Positions 32,106-45,177 of a stretch of 64,000 nucleotides of DNA are shown here, piece after piece. The notes beneath the pieces were generated by a model, which was not told where the DNA came from, ran no database searches, and saw nothing but the letters and a program-made list of their open reading frames with translations. Numbering within the stretch: position 1 is the first letter of the stretch; each line of letters opens with the position of its first letter. The stretch spans positions 43,327 to 107,326 of the forward strand of contig JAIUPT010000053.1 in NCBI GenBank assembly GCA_022315425.1, in the 5' to 3' direction. This DNA comes from Pseudevernia furfuracea. Taxonomy: Eukaryota > Ascomycota > Lecanoromycetes > Lecanorales > Parmeliaceae. Both the position numbers and the translations under genes were made by a program.

Positions 32106-32620
32106 TTATAGCCTCCCATTATCTGTCTGATCAGAACTGCTTGATGTTCTCCGTCTACTTCGCGATGCTGCAATGGACAGATCTCTTGTTCCATTAAAGG
32201 AGCCCCCATACCCAGCTTTGGCTGCATATCCCGGTCGACCTAACCCCTTGCTGACCCCCCGCTCAGAACCCCCTGAGGAGGGTGACGGCAGCCCACCTCC
32301 CAACCCTGACCAAATCCTGTTCCATACCCTCCTAAATTGCCCAGAGACCCTGGCGTAGGTGGGAAAAGGGTTGTACTCTGACAGCAGACAATTTGAAGTC
32401 GAAGCCGGTATGCTGCGCATGTCATCAGTGACTGTGACGGAGACCCCTTTGGCTGCCATGGGGGAGCGGGTTGCTGCGAGGGGGGGTCTGGAGGGCTGTG
32501 GCTCTGCTAGAGGTTGAAGGGGAGGAAGGGGCGCTCGGCAGGTCCAACCCACTGCCACCCCAAGGGCTTGCCAAACCCTAAAAGCATTACGCACAGTCAT
32601 GACACAGGAATAGTGAACCG
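32106..32620 (-). CDS. Ser/Gly-rich open stretch, possible last exon of the TOG gene
   Basis: Open frame ending at 32106 with low-complexity but protein-like sequence (LPSPSSGGSERGVSKGLGRP; SRSRRRTSSSS). It lies just downstream, on the same strand, of the last recognisable exon of the TOG-domain gene (33298-33459), which has a splice donor and therefore needs another exon. An alternative frame is also open over part of it, so the frame and limits are not settled. Confidence 0.4.
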
Positions 32621-33297
32621 TACCTAGGGAACACAGGGTGCATATTTCAGTAACAGTGACCCTAACTCCTGGAACCCTGAATGGACCATCTGTGACCATG
32701 TAGAGTACCTAACTTGTGCACGGAATAACCCTGGTTTTACATCATTGCATGTTCCTGCTGCTTCCATTGGGCATACCATAAATTTTTCATTCTGCGTGTC
32801 AACAGCTAAGCATACCACGCATGAAGATGTTCCCATACTGCACATCAGATGATACAACTCACATCAGCATGAGCAAGTATGCAGTCTACGCAAACAGCTG
32901 ATTTGTTATCCTTGTGGTCAGTCAGCACGCATGAGCAGTCACCTGCCTTATGATTACAAGAGCAGCATACAGGCCACTTAGATAGAAACAACGGCATACC
33001 TGCCAATGTAAGCTGCACAAGGGGAACAGAAAAGGAAAAGCTACGCCATGCAGCACACAAACAAATACACTGCAGCAGTGATCCGCCTATGCATTCAAAT
33101 GCAAGCCTCCTGACGCAGCAACCCTGAGCTATGCACATTGTGCACAGACATGTGTGTGCATAATCAGATTGGACCAGGTCAGAGCAGGATGGACCAGGTT
33201 AGACCAGGTTAGACAAAGTTAAGAGCGGACTACACCAGGTTAGAGCATATCAAAGAAGGCTGGACCAGGGAGCCAAAAACAACAAAAAGTGGTGCAC

Positions 33298-36200
33298 CTG
33301 TCTGGAGGATGGAGAGCGGGAGCTGTAGGCTGACTTGAGGGGTAGGGGGGGCGGCCCTGCTGCGCTGTCCAGGACCTCCCATACCTTGCGCTGCTTGGCC
33401 TCACCACCCACACGCCCCACCATGCCTTTCAGCTCTTCCATGCGCATCATCTCCTTCACCTGTCAGACACAGGTGACCCACCCAGGACTCAGGTACATAC
33501 ACAAGTCTCTCTCTTCTTTTCCATAATCCTGACTTTTCATGTTGATTGCCAACACATGTGAATCGTTTGGTTGTGCAGGAATCCAGGAAGAACAAGGTGA
33601 CATTAGATTAAGAAGGGGAACTCAGGCGAAATCTGTTGACATGAATTGAGACTAAGAGATAGGATCTGGCAGACTTGGCAAAACCTTGCTGCTGTTTGCA
33701 AATTTTGCGTGTGCACAGGAATTACTCAATCTGTACACCGCTGGGCTCATGTTCTAGCTTGACATACGCAATGCAACGACTGGCGTTTGTGTGTGTTACT
33801 TGGCAGTGCGCAAAGGTCCCCCATGTCTGATGTACTGGAGCTGCAGCATTACAGACACAAACAGCATTGTTGCACTATTGTACAACTCACTGTAACAGTC
33901 ACAAGAATAACTATGCTTTCCAGCTCATGATGAGCTAGGTGTGTGCAGGTACATGAATTGCATCTGGATGCAGTCACCCATACAGGGCAGAGGTGTGCAA
34001 CAGGGGGAGTGATCAGAGCCCCACCTGCCAGATGATGCGTTTGCCGTAGGTGCGTGCATCCAGGCTGCCTTCCTCCAAGAAGCCCACAGCAGCCTTGAAC
34101 ACCTTCTCCACTTGACCGCCACCTCCTGCAGGCCATACAGCTCTTGGGGATTCAGAAACTTCAGACCAGGATTTTTGGGACTGTAGACACTGCAGAATGA
34201 CGAATGCAGTATCTACAGAGTCATTTGTCTTGTACTGACTTTCAGACTCAGGGACATGCCGGGAGCCAGTATTGGGCTTCTCTGCTTCAGCCTGAGTTCT
34301 TGAACATGAGACACACAGCACAGACACCATCAGGAAGGACTCAATTACTGAGTGAAGTCAAATCTAAATTTGCGCTGACCCCAAGTAACTTGGGATCCCA
34401 TACGTGAAGACTACTCTTGCCATTACCTCTAGCAGCTGCACTTGTTCAGCGGCCACCTGAGCGAGGCACACTTACTCAGCGCCTGTGCATGTGACATGAC
34501 TCACAGTAAACCTGTGCTTCAAGCCAGGATGTCTGACGAAGCACAACTGGCTCCACACCCCAGACTGCAAGGTATTGAATCAAATGAAAAATACTCACAG
34601 CATCAAAGTGCTTTGCCTTGACTTCTAGGTCAAGGCCCAACCCATACCTGCCAGTCTCATCCCATGGTCGCCTTGCACTAAAGAGTCCAGGTGGGATGCG
34701 ACCTTGGCTCGCACTTGTGGGCTCTTGTGCTGAACATGCGCCAGCAATGCGGTCGCCACCTTGGTTTCGGAGCAGCAGTCAATCATTAAGGCTATGGTCT
34801 TGTCTGACTCAGTTGCCAAGAAGTTGTCCCTGCCGCCTACTGACACCTGCATGCAAGAAGGCCGTGCATTGAGGCTTTTGCACCGTGGTTGTGTCACTGA
34901 TTTTGCCACTGCCTGTGTCATAAGCAGACAGGTCTGGAGCATGCAATGCCTTTGGTGACATAGCTTCAGGAGTAAAAAATAGAACATAAACCAGAAAAGT
35001 TGGGAAATGATACATAATAAAGGCAAAGAATTCATTCTATTGCAGGAACCAATTGGCAAAGCAGAGCAGCAGTGATCACTAGAGGATGGCTGTGGGACAG
35101 CGCAACGTCAAGAGGGAGGGGGAGAGGGAGAGGGAGAGGGAGAGGGATGCCTTGAACAGCAGCATACCTCGCCTGAGCGCTTAGCTAGCACTGTGACAAT
35201 GTTGTCCAGCTCATTGTCCAAGCCTCGCCGCAGGTTCACAAACATCTCCTGCAGGCACAGTTGTCGTGTCTGGCCTAGTTTGTGTTAGCAATGATGGCAA
35301 CAGCTGTCAGCCAACCAGAAGCTGTGCATGAGGCACAACCCGGCTTTGTAACCCACTGCTGACTGCTATACATGGCTCACAAAAACAACTTCAGGCACAG
35401 CAGAGCATTTGCTGTAAGGCAATTGTCATGTCAGCCAGCCCACTTTGTGTTGGCAATGATAGCAACAGCTTTCAGCCAATCACGATGTGACAGCAAACTC
35501 ATTGCTGACTGCTATACATGGCTTGAAAGTACGACTTCAGATAAGCAGAGCATTTGGGCTAAGGCAAAATGTGATTGCAGTGCCAACATCTGCCAGGTAG
35601 AGGTCACAGAGCTTGCAATGCATGCCCCTTGAGACTCAAGTTGAGAATACTGCATTGTTGTAGATCCAAACACATGAATGCAGCTTGTGGTGTTGGCATG
35701 CCCAGCTTGCAAGAACAGCACAGCACAGCACAGCACAGCACAGCACAGCACAGCACAGCACAGCACAGCACAGCACAGTGAACCCTAGTCCCTCAGCCAT
35801 ACCTGAAGCAGTAGCATTCCAATCTTGGTGGTGGTGCTCCGGAGGGCTTCTACGGAGGGCAGGGCCAGCAGCACAAAGCTGTGCAGCTGGGGCCCTAGCA
35901 CGCCTGCATGGTGCGCTACCAGTCGCCTGCCACCATTCAACGCCTGTGACCATAGAATGGTTAGCATCGTTTCAACTAGCTGTTGACATGAGAAGCACCA
36001 CAGCACAGCGCGGCACGGCACAGCACAGCACAGCACAGCACAGCACAGCGCAGCGCAGCGAGTGTGTGATCGGGTGAATGACTGAGCAAGGGAGTGAGTG
36101 AGTGAGTGAGTGAACAAGGCATTGGCAAGACAGCAAGCAAGTGCAAGTGCGAGTGCGGTGAGCAAATGAATGAATGAGTGAATGATGCCTGCACTGAGAT

Positions 36201-39200
36201 ACAGCAGCAGGCAAATTGGCGCGTTTGGGCTCACCATATGACCAAACCCACTGCCAACAAAAAGGTTGGCAGGCATACCTGGTTCTGAGTCTGCCAGTCC
36301 AGCTCCTTGCGCTTGGCAATGTTGGCTTGCTGCAGCTGCTGCAGCACCGTGGACAGCAGGGCAGCAGGGTTGCTGCTGGGCTGCAGGTCCAGGGCTGATG
36401 GGATGTCGTCTGAAGAGGCAGCACTGCTGAGGCTGTTGGCGCGTTCTTCCAGGGCAGAGCTGAGGGGTCTAAGGCGGGAGGGGGTGCTGACTGAGGGGGT
36501 GGCAGGGATGGAGGAGTCCGAGTCTATGTCGGACCTGCAGTGTTTGGCATTGAGTAATCTCAGGACGTGCTGCAGAAAAGGTGTTGTCAGACTCCCCGTG
36601 TTGTCAGACGGCATGACGATCTGTGGGGTTGAGAGAGGAGGTGCTGTGCCTGTTGATGCGGGGCCAAGACACTGTTCCCAGTGGATCTGCTCAATGCCAC
36701 GCACACGCTTGATGCTTCAGCTGTTCAGCAGACAACCCTGACATGCACTGGCCACTTCTTGCTGGTGGGAGCTTCGGCACTGATCTTTCCTTGAGGTTGA
36801 GTGCAACTTGCAACAGACCGTTGATAAAAGCAGCCTGGCGATCAAACATGCCAGAGCTGTGCTTGTGGCTGCAATGGAGTGATCTGCAATTCATGGCTGA
36901 CATGGGGGCAAGAAGCTATCAGAAGCATACCTGCAGGGGGTGGAAGGGGCTGAGGTGGTTGGGGGGCTGAAAGGCGAGGGGCTGAATGCGTCCAGCCCCT
37001 CCTTGTACCCCTCTGCTGGTGGGGTCACCCTGATCTTCCTCCTTGGGGCCTACATCCATCAACTGGTGACATCAGTGATGTCATGATGATACATGCCAAC
37101 AATGTATTTCATTGATGATTTCAGTGATTTCCATTTTTGTTTTGTAACAGATTTCACCATGAGCTTAACCAGTCGGTATCAGGTGGGTGCGGCGCTTGTC
37201 AGCTCCCTCCAGACAGCCTTATTCAGAGTTCAGTGATGTCACTATAGATTCAGGGTAGCAACATCAGGGTTGTTGTTAGTGCTGTTGTAGATGCTGCCGA
37301 GCCATCATTATTGTGAGCGTCGGTCCCCAGTTGTGTACCCAGGTACATGCCCTGACCACACCTGACATCCTCCCACAATGTAGATCGCCCAGTAATAGTC
37401 CTGAGACGCTGTTGATTCCAGAGTTCCACTGTGACATGAGAGAAGTGTTGTTTTGGCATCCCAAAGTCCTGCACCTTTCTTGCAGGTCAAGACCTAGCTG
37501 CAAGATGCAGACAGGTGCCAAATCTATAAGATGTAGTGTTGCACAGACAGGTAAACATGATGCATGAAGATGAAGCTGTAGGTGCAGCCAGCAAGTTGGT
37601 GTGGGGCAGAAAGCTCTTCTCAATCCCAAAATGTCTGTTTTAATTCAGAAAAGTCATCCCTACACTGGAAATCTAAACTCAGAACCGTCTGGGGACAGTA
37701 CAAACATGTTTCTACACGGAGATGTTTTAGATGAACAAGGGGAAGGCCTTACAATCTGTTTGGGTGGGCTTCTGGGTAATGTCATGGCATCTTCTGAAGA
37801 GAAGGCCCGGGGCATGGCAGGGTTGGCAAAGGGGGACCCTGGGGGAGGGCATGTCTCCAAAGGGCCCACCCCATAGGGCTGACTGTCTGCACCTGCCCTT
37901 CGCCCTGCATGCGACTCCAGGTGATTCACCACAGCTGCTGCATTTGTGACGGCATTTCTACATATGATGGAAAACGCAAAGAGGAGTACATGTTGATGTA
38001 CATACATGTAGCTGATGTGAAAAGGGAGCATACACAGAACACCGGCGTGACGCCTGCAAGGCCATGCACAAGGGTCACTAGACTGTTTCTGCTTCGTGTT
38101 CATGATGAGACAATGGGCAGCTTGCAACAAGCAGTGGGCAGGTAGTGATGGGCAGCTTGCGAAAAGCAGTGGGCAGCTTGCAACAAGCAATGGGCAGCTT
38201 GCAACAAGGAGTGGGCAGCTTGCAACAAGCAATGGGCAGCTTGCAACAAGCAGTGGGCAGCTTGCAACAAGCAGTGCGCAGATAGCAGAGGGCAGCTACC
38301 TGTGTTTTGCCAGTCATCTCCAGGGAAAGGCCTGAAGGCAGCCCCAGCTGTTACAGTCTTGCGAGCCTCCTGCAAAGGCAGCAAGCCCTCAGGTACACAT
38401 TTAGATGCTCATTTCACATCTTATTCTTGAAGGCCTAAAGTGGAATACATATTGGGACTTTCACTCAATATTGATTCATTGTTCTTTGTGGTTCGAATGT
38501 TGACATGCTGATTTGAACAAGCGCAGTTTCTAGGGCCGTCCACCAGATACAAAAATGCATTTTCTGCAGAATGGGGACCGTCTGTGCCGGTCAGGTGGCG
38601 CTGTGCAAGTGCAGTCAGCTTTGGCCTGAAGCGTAGGCAGGCCATGGAGGTAGGAGACTGCAGATTGGTACCTCCATGCAGACCAATAGCCAGCAAGTAG
38701 GCCAAGCGCTGATCTTTTAAAGACAGTAAAGAGATCCCGGTAAAGCTACCAGAGACTTTAGTGGATCTGACTCTTTGTCATGACACACATGCAATAGATG
38801 AATAAATGACAGAAGATATAAAGGAATGATGACATGCTGATGCGAGCTTACAGCGACGCGCATCTTGAGATGCTGAAGCCTTCCGGCTTTTTTGGGAGAG
38901 TCCGCCCCCTGACTATCCCCATCCAGCAGACCTGGGATCCCCATACTGCCTAGTGCCAGCCCCGTGGGCGGAGCTGACTCAGCACTCAGCAGATTTGACT
39001 CAGCGAGTGCGCGAGTCCGAGTTGGGACGAAGGCGCTGTGAGCCCGGGGGACTGCTTTGTGGACCCCAAAGGATGAGGGTGGAGCGGCCCTACTGGCAGG
39101 GGCTCGGGACTCTGATGGTGATGAACTCTGCAGGTTGAAAAGCAATGGGGACTGTGTTGAGCTGGAGAAGAGCTAAATCGCATCAAGATGACCAGAGAGA

Positions 39201-42200
39201 TGGCAGGTGCTGTGAGACTCTGGATGACAGCAGCCCTTACAGGGAACCCCAATGCATCTCACTCTCGGCTTTGTTCAGTAACTGCCAAGCTGCACATTCT
39301 TTTTTGCTGCAACAGCAAGCGTGTTGTGAAGCTTGCATGTGTTACACGAATGGCTGTCGTCATCTGCGTGATATGACACTTGTCAGATCCATAGCTTGGC
39401 TCAGGTTTTTGTTGAGCACAAAAGGGCTGCATGAGTTGAGGGGGTTCTCTGAGGCGCTTGAAGCCAGCTCAACTGTACCAGCAGTAAAATATTGCAGAAT
39501 GAGACTTGCATGATTGGATCGGCTGCAAGGCATGCTGATGAAGTGTTCCTGCTCACCTCAGCAGAAGAGTCGCTGGATGAGTCATCACCATTTTCATTAT
39601 CTTCTTCTTCTTCACTGTCGGGCGGGCTACCCATCTCAGGCGCATCCAGATTCCTGCTGGCCGCCACTGACCATTGATCTGCTTCTTGCAGGCGGGTGGA
39701 AAACAGAGCGCGCCTGGTGGGTACCACCCCCCTCTGTGGTTCCCCCCTTCCACTGGGGCCAGCTTCCTGTGCAAAGGCCACAAAACAACTTTTTGAAGTT
39801 TTCAACAAAATCGCATCGCTTTGCCATTAATCCAATCAGGCATGATCAGGTTTTGTGGAAGGAACCCAAAACAAATGCATGTGTCTATTGTTGTCACTTG
39901 TCCTGAACTTTTGCCCTGACAAGGCTGCAATGCATTCTTCTGGCTTTTGGCAGGACTCACAAATAGGTACATTTAGATTGGCATCATGCTCTTGTGTCAC
40001 AACAGGAATCTGACCTTCAGGACACAGCAATAAGGCGGAACAATCTGTTGAAGAGCATGCTTGTGGTTTGGGACAGTTGGTGTGCATTGTCTGATATGCA
40101 TTCCACACAATAAAACATTGTCTGGTATGCATTCCAAACAATAAAAGACATTCACATGTTACTGCAGGCACAGTGACTGCTGTACAAATGCTCTGCAGAC
40201 AGCAAACAGCGCTAGCCTTGGTAGCCATGTAGTTTCTGCCAACGACCGTCGGGGTATGCCATGTACAATAGGCCTATCATGATTGAAGAATAACAACTGA
40301 ATAGCAATAGTCAGTAACAGTATGGCCAACCATCCATCAGCCTTACGGTTGACTAAGGCGTTTGAGGTGGGGTGTGTTACTCACCATTATGTCATGGGCC
40401 AGTAGAGGCCTGGAGGCAAAGGGATCTGATTGCATTGAGGCGCCCAACTCAGAGCTGCGAGTTGAGCTGTGTGCTGAGCTCTGGTTTGACCGCCTGCTGA
40501 GTGAGGAGCGCCTGCCCTCTGTTGGGATCCCACCAGAAGCTGGAGATTGCCCATTCGCTGCTTTGCCAATCCCAGTAATGCTGCTGTGTCTGTCTGGGAT
40601 GGTCCCTGAAGTTGCTGGGGATTGGGCATTTGGCAGCTTGTTGGTCCCCACTGCACTGCTGTACCTGTCTGCAGCAGCTGCGATCTTGGCTGCTGCATTA
40701 CTAAGATGGCTGTGGGCGCTGTTCACTGGCTGTGGCTGCAAGGGCCATTTCAGCTGGAAGGCCTGCGGCCCTGCCCCTGGTGAAAACACGCTGCCAGCAT
40801 CATACGCATCCCCCAAGCTTGAATTGTCCCCTGACTCAATGCTGAAATGACTAAGCGCTAGGTCAGATGACTCACGCACTGCAGCTGCTGCAGCAGCATC
40901 GCCTGCTCTGGGTCTCCTCCTGACAGGTGTGTCATGATGAGGTAATCCAGCTGCATAGTTAACTGACGCAGCTTCTGACATGACTGCAGAGCTGCTGTCA
41001 TGGCTAGCACCAGCACCACCACCAGCAGCAGCAGCAGCAGCAGCCCCTGTCCGTAATCCACTGGTCTTACGCTGTAAGCCCACAGCTGTGGGCTCCCGAG
41101 CCGCTGCTGGGGGCATGCCAGGGGCTCCAACCCCAATGACCCCCAAACCTTCCACCCCCACCCTCTCACTGGCCCCGCCAGTTACTCCATCCTACAAAAA
41201 CTCAGCTCTGCTCAATCTCACATCATTCTCCTCTGGCTGATTTGATTACAGATATTCCTCATTTGCAGCATGAAGCGCCCCAACAGGACTGATGTAGCAA
41301 GCTGCTCTGCTGCAGGGCCACTCTGAGGACCACATGGGACTGAAAAGCACATCATATACCACGCTGTACATACTCCTTGTTATTGAGTTCTGTCCCAACT
41401 GCTGTATGAAACCAGATTGCTTGGGCAGCAGCTCTCAATGGCTGACTGCCAAAGCAGGACTCCGCACCGGGAGCTACTCAGATCTACCCTATTTGACTTT
41501 TGGTGGAAGACACACATGCACTGCATGCATGATTGTTGTTGCTCATGAGTGTCCTTTGGCCACAGTAACACTAACCACCTGCATGGACGACGGTCGGGCG
41601 TACCTGAATCCCTGCAGCTCCCCCTGGGACAGAATCAGGCCCCAATGTGACAAGCTCAGCCAAGCCGGGGAAAGTAGTGTCCCCGCCCTTGGCACGTAGG
41701 CTGCTGCTGTTCCTCATGACCCGAGAAGGCATGGCGGGAGTGTTAGTCAGTTGTGGCTTGGCAGGAGTACTAGTCAGCTGTGGCTTGGCGAGAGATGACA
41801 GCAGGGAGGACTGCTTCTGGTGTGGGGACACTTGGGTCCCCTTCAGAGATATCTGGGGATCTGCAGACACCTGCCAACAGCAACAAGCAAGCTCAGACAG
41901 TTACATGGACTGTTGTCCCTCATCAGTGACAGCGCACGAGGCTCAGAATGAGCTTCAGCTTGCAACTGCTGTAACGAAGAGACTGCTGCTGTCATACAGC
42001 TTCCCCTTGGCTGTGTTTAGCTGCATCTTGCAAATTTGCAGCAGCTGCTGTTAGTCAGCATCAGCGCAGCTGTTGGTATCACCAGGGCAAGGAACCCTAT
42101 CAGGCCTGCGTCAGCAAGTCTGTGGCAGGGTTTACTGATGGTTGGCCAGAAGGGGTACAACTCCTGCCTGGTTCAGCATCCTTGCAGCGAAGATTGTGCA

Positions 42201-45177
42201 CTGAAAACCCCAGAGTCTGTGGCAACGCAACCCAAAAAGCATCATTCTCAAGCAAATGGCAGACCAAGGCTGTTTGATTCAAGCAAGGATGCTGGCTGCA
42301 AGCAGAGATTTTGCGCAGACTGCTTTGCCTGCACACTTTACGATGTGCACAATCAGATGAGTGATTTCTGCTGTGCTACATGGTGTAGAATTAATTGGGA
42401 CTTTACAGGATATAGCCTGCATTCCTGCTCCTGCCATGCTGAGCAGCTGATCATGCACGGTGACAAACAGGAATCCATTTTAAGTGACAAGCTTCCTTAT
42501 CATCACCAAATTGAAAATACCAAAAAAGTTTATCGGTTGTCCAGCCGATGGTCCTATGAATCCCGAGAGCAGCAGTAGCAAGCTGAGCCAAAAAGTTTTT
42601 TCCTTTCGCATCTGTAAGGCTGACTGAGAGAAGTGCAAAGGTTATAGCCGGGGTTGCTTCTGACAATGGCTTGTCATCATCCTTAGGACCCTGCTTGCGG
42701 CGGTGCATATATGGCCATGACTCCCATGCTTTTCAGCGGAGCCCTCAGGTGCAGATGTATCACAGCTATGCTGGTCAAGCACCAGGACAGACAGACAGAC
42801 AGGCAGACAGACAGACCATCCAATCAATTGGGTACCAACAGCAAAAACGACTTCTGCCCTGGCTGCTGGTAAGAAGTTCTTGCTACCCCCTTTCTGACTT
42901 GTAGGTCGCAGGCTAAGCATACAAGGCCCAGTATGGCTTTCAAAGGCCGTCGAGCAGTCTGTGGAGGCAGAAAGACCTGCCGGCGAACTGCCTGGGCTTT
43001 GGCAGTACAAAGGTAAGGCATGCTGCAAGTGCCCTTGGCATGCCTTTGCTTGGCCTGACTCAGGCCTTCAGACAGCAAATGCTGCCTGCATGATGCTTGA
43101 CAGCACCATGTGAGCTTTTGGATGCTGAATGGGACTCTGTTGGACCAAACTCAGCCTCACCGAATGCCGATACCAGTCTCCACACTTCATAGAGTTACAG
43201 TATATACACAGGGAGAGGCTTTTGAGTCCCAAAGAGCTACATGCCCCACCCTCAAACAGCATGATCGTTGATGACACATGCATAGAAAGTTTGAATCTCA
43301 CCTCATGCTCAACAGCGCCGTCAGCTTTGAGCCCAGGCAGATTCGTGCTAGCAAACCGGCCTGCCAGCATCAACCTGGAGCTGACAGATGCCCCAGAAGC
43401 AACCAGCAGAGCGTGAATGTCATCGCCTATCAGGTGATGCACCACTGCCAGGCCTTCAATGGCCACCGTAACAACCCTAGGGTTGTTGTCGTGCAGAGCT
43501 CTGACCAGCACGCTGACAATGCGAGGGAAGTCAAATTCCGCCTCACTGTGAGTCAGCAGGGCCTGCATGCAACATCACATGTTGACATGACACCCTGTTT
43601 GCATTTTGGAAACAACAATGATGCATTCTGACTGTGAAGTTGGGGTTGACATGCATGTTGTTATACACCTGTGCTTTCAAGCCAGGATGTCTGATGAGTC
43701 ACAACTGGCTCCACACCCCAGACTGTAAGGTATAATATGAATGCAACATGACAGCCCTATTTGCAGCTTGCAAACGGTGATGATGCAGTCTGGCTATAAA
43801 TCAGGGCTGACATGCATGGTGGCGTCAGGTCTGTACTTTGAGACTTTCACAACGGGTACAGCGTGCCAAGCTTGATTAGATTGACACACTATGCATCAAG
43901 AGTGTCTGCCATGAGTTGATGCTTTGGCACTCTTGTTTTGGGGTGCACAAAAGTTAAGTTTGGAAAGTTGAGCTTGACAGAGAATACAGACAACACTGAA
44001 GTCCCTGCGCCAGCTTTGCTGATATGACACTTGTCATTCAAGTATGTCTGTCCTCACAACATGCAGCATGTTGTTGCTGGCGCTGCAAACACAGCTCAAA
44101 GCCTGCAAGGATGTTGCTACATGTGACGATCCAAAGCTGTCACCTGAATGATGATGTTGACTGCAGCTTCCCTGACGCGCCAGTTGCCATGCATGAGAGC
44201 AGGTGATAGGGCATCCAACACCACACCAGGCTGCAGCACATCCATGAGCACAGCCAGCAGCTTGCTGTTGGCCTGACGCACCGCCACCTTGTTGTCTCCT
44301 AGCTTGTCTATCAGACCAGGCATGATGTCCCTGCAGAGGCGATGACTCCAGCTCAGAAACTTTGGCTGGCATTTGCAAGCACAGGGAGACGTGTGTCTGC
44401 AACAGAACAGGAGGCAGCACACTGCTGACAAGCAGTGTTTGTGGTCTGACTGTAGTATAGGTTACAGTGCTGCCGGGTGCCGTGCTGAGTGCCTTTCAGA
44501 GGATTCCTTGAACAGCAAAGGTTCGTGCGCTTTGAGGCTAGTGTGCATGTTTCTACGCTTTCTGGTGCCTCAGGCTGATAAAGTGTACGACATGCGCATC
44601 AAGCACAGTTCCCAGATAGCATGCACAGCAAGCACTCTTGCTATGAAACAAAGAAGTCCAGGCTTGATATTCCCTGCTACATTGATGATGAGCAAAGTCT
44701 CAAGAGTGCACAAGACAATGAGGGATGACAACCTGCTAACAGTAGTGCCTTGCAATGCAGGACTTGACAAGAAAGTACCCGAGGTATGGTCTGATGTCTG
44801 CCCTTAGCTTGAGTGCCAAGTCTGCCAATATTTGCATTGTGGACAACGAGATCTTGAAATTGGCATCTTCACCAAGTATGGAGAGGAAGCGCAGCAGCTT
44901 GGACAGTGTTGGCAGCAGTACATCCTTGTCCTGCACTCTTTGCAGGGCACTGTACAGCTTGTCAACTGCTGCTGACCTGGCCTGCAATGGCAGAATGTAA
45001 GAAAACTCAGCATCAACTTGCAGCACTGCGATTGATGTAGCAACTGGCTACCTCCACTTGGCGATATGTGCTGAAGTGACATGTTTGCATATGTACAAGG
45101 TGGCTTACCTTCCAGTTGCCTATCTCCTCTAGCTCCTTGACCACCTGGCTGGAGACAAATCCAAACTCCATCGACAT
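33298..45177 (-). CDS. TOGARAM/Crescerin-like TOG-array protein of cilia
   Basis: TOG domains bind tubulin; the TOGARAM/Crescerin family acts on ciliary microtubules. Start ATG at 45175-45177 (SMEFGFVSSQVVKELEEIG). N-terminal TOG exons: 45109-45177, about 44780-44981 (ARSAAVDKLYSALQRVQDKD), 44144-44330 (KLGDNKVAVRQANSKLLAVL), 43302-43562 (HDNNPRVVTVAIEGLAVVHH). Linker exons: 41604-41870, 40385-41191, 39557-39766, 38852-39127, 38300-38369, about 37667-37909, about 36933-37063, first half of 36279-36620; these are Ser/Ala/Pro-rich, with one acidic stretch. C-terminal TOG: end of 36279-36620 (RKELDWQTQNQ), 35803-35943 (LHSFVLLALPSVEALRSTTT), 35168-35248 (NLRRGLDNELDNIVTVLAKR), 34648-34846 (LLAHVQHKSPQVRAKVASHL), about 34603-34628, 34025-34125 (FLEEGSLDARTYGKRIIWQ), 33298-33459. 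All listed borders are GT-AG and the TOG exons show no frame breaks. Exons between 43302 and 41870 and after 33298 are not resolved. Confidence 0.85.
33895..33955. repeat. Palindromic intron repeat, copy 5
   Basis: AGCTCATGATGAGCT at 33922-33936 within CTTTCC and AGGTGTGTGCAGG; TOG-gene intron. Confidence 0.8.
34513..34578 (+). repeat. Dispersed repeat family C, copy 2
   Basis: TGCTTCAAGCCAGGATGTCT, CACAACTGGCTCCACACCCC, AGACTGCAAGGTA; TOG-gene intron. Confidence 0.85.
35109..35148. repeat. GGGAGA hexanucleotide array
   Basis: Six or so GGGAGA/GAGGGA units 20 bp outside the TOG exon 35168-35248. Confidence 0.85.
35714..35779. repeat. Pentanucleotide AGCAC array, left of a TOG exon
   Basis: About 13 units of CAGCA/AGCAC, ending 24 bp from the exon 35803-35943. 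Confidence 0.95.
35999..36062. repeat. Pentanucleotide AGCAC array, right of the same TOG exon
   Basis: About 12 units of the same pentamer with some GCGGC variants, on the other side of exon 35803-35943. Confidence 0.95.
38106..38285. repeat. 21-bp minisatellite
   Basis: About eight units of GTGGGCAGCTTGCAACAAGC; the array ends 15 bp from the TOG-linker exon 38300-38369 and is open in frame on both strands because 21 is a multiple of three. Confidence 0.95.
43664..43737 (+). repeat. Dispersed repeat family C, copy 3
   Basis: Matches 34513-34578 closely: TTCAAGCCAGGATGTCTGAT, CACAACTGGCTCCACACCCC, AGACTGTAAGGTA. Confidence 0.85.

Noticed and set aside
35636..36424. Cys/Ala/Leu- and His/Ser-rich ORFs around 36 kb
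   Set aside because: Translations of the AGCAC arrays; the real exons are 35803-35943 and 36279-36620.
38100..38384. Repetitive Cys/Pro/Leu ORFs
   Set aside because: Frame-neutral 21-bp minisatellite; only 38300-38369 fits as exon.
40980..41240. Plus-strand Ala/Pro-rich ORF
   Set aside because: Antisense shadow of the Ala/Gly-rich TOG-linker exon 40385-41191.
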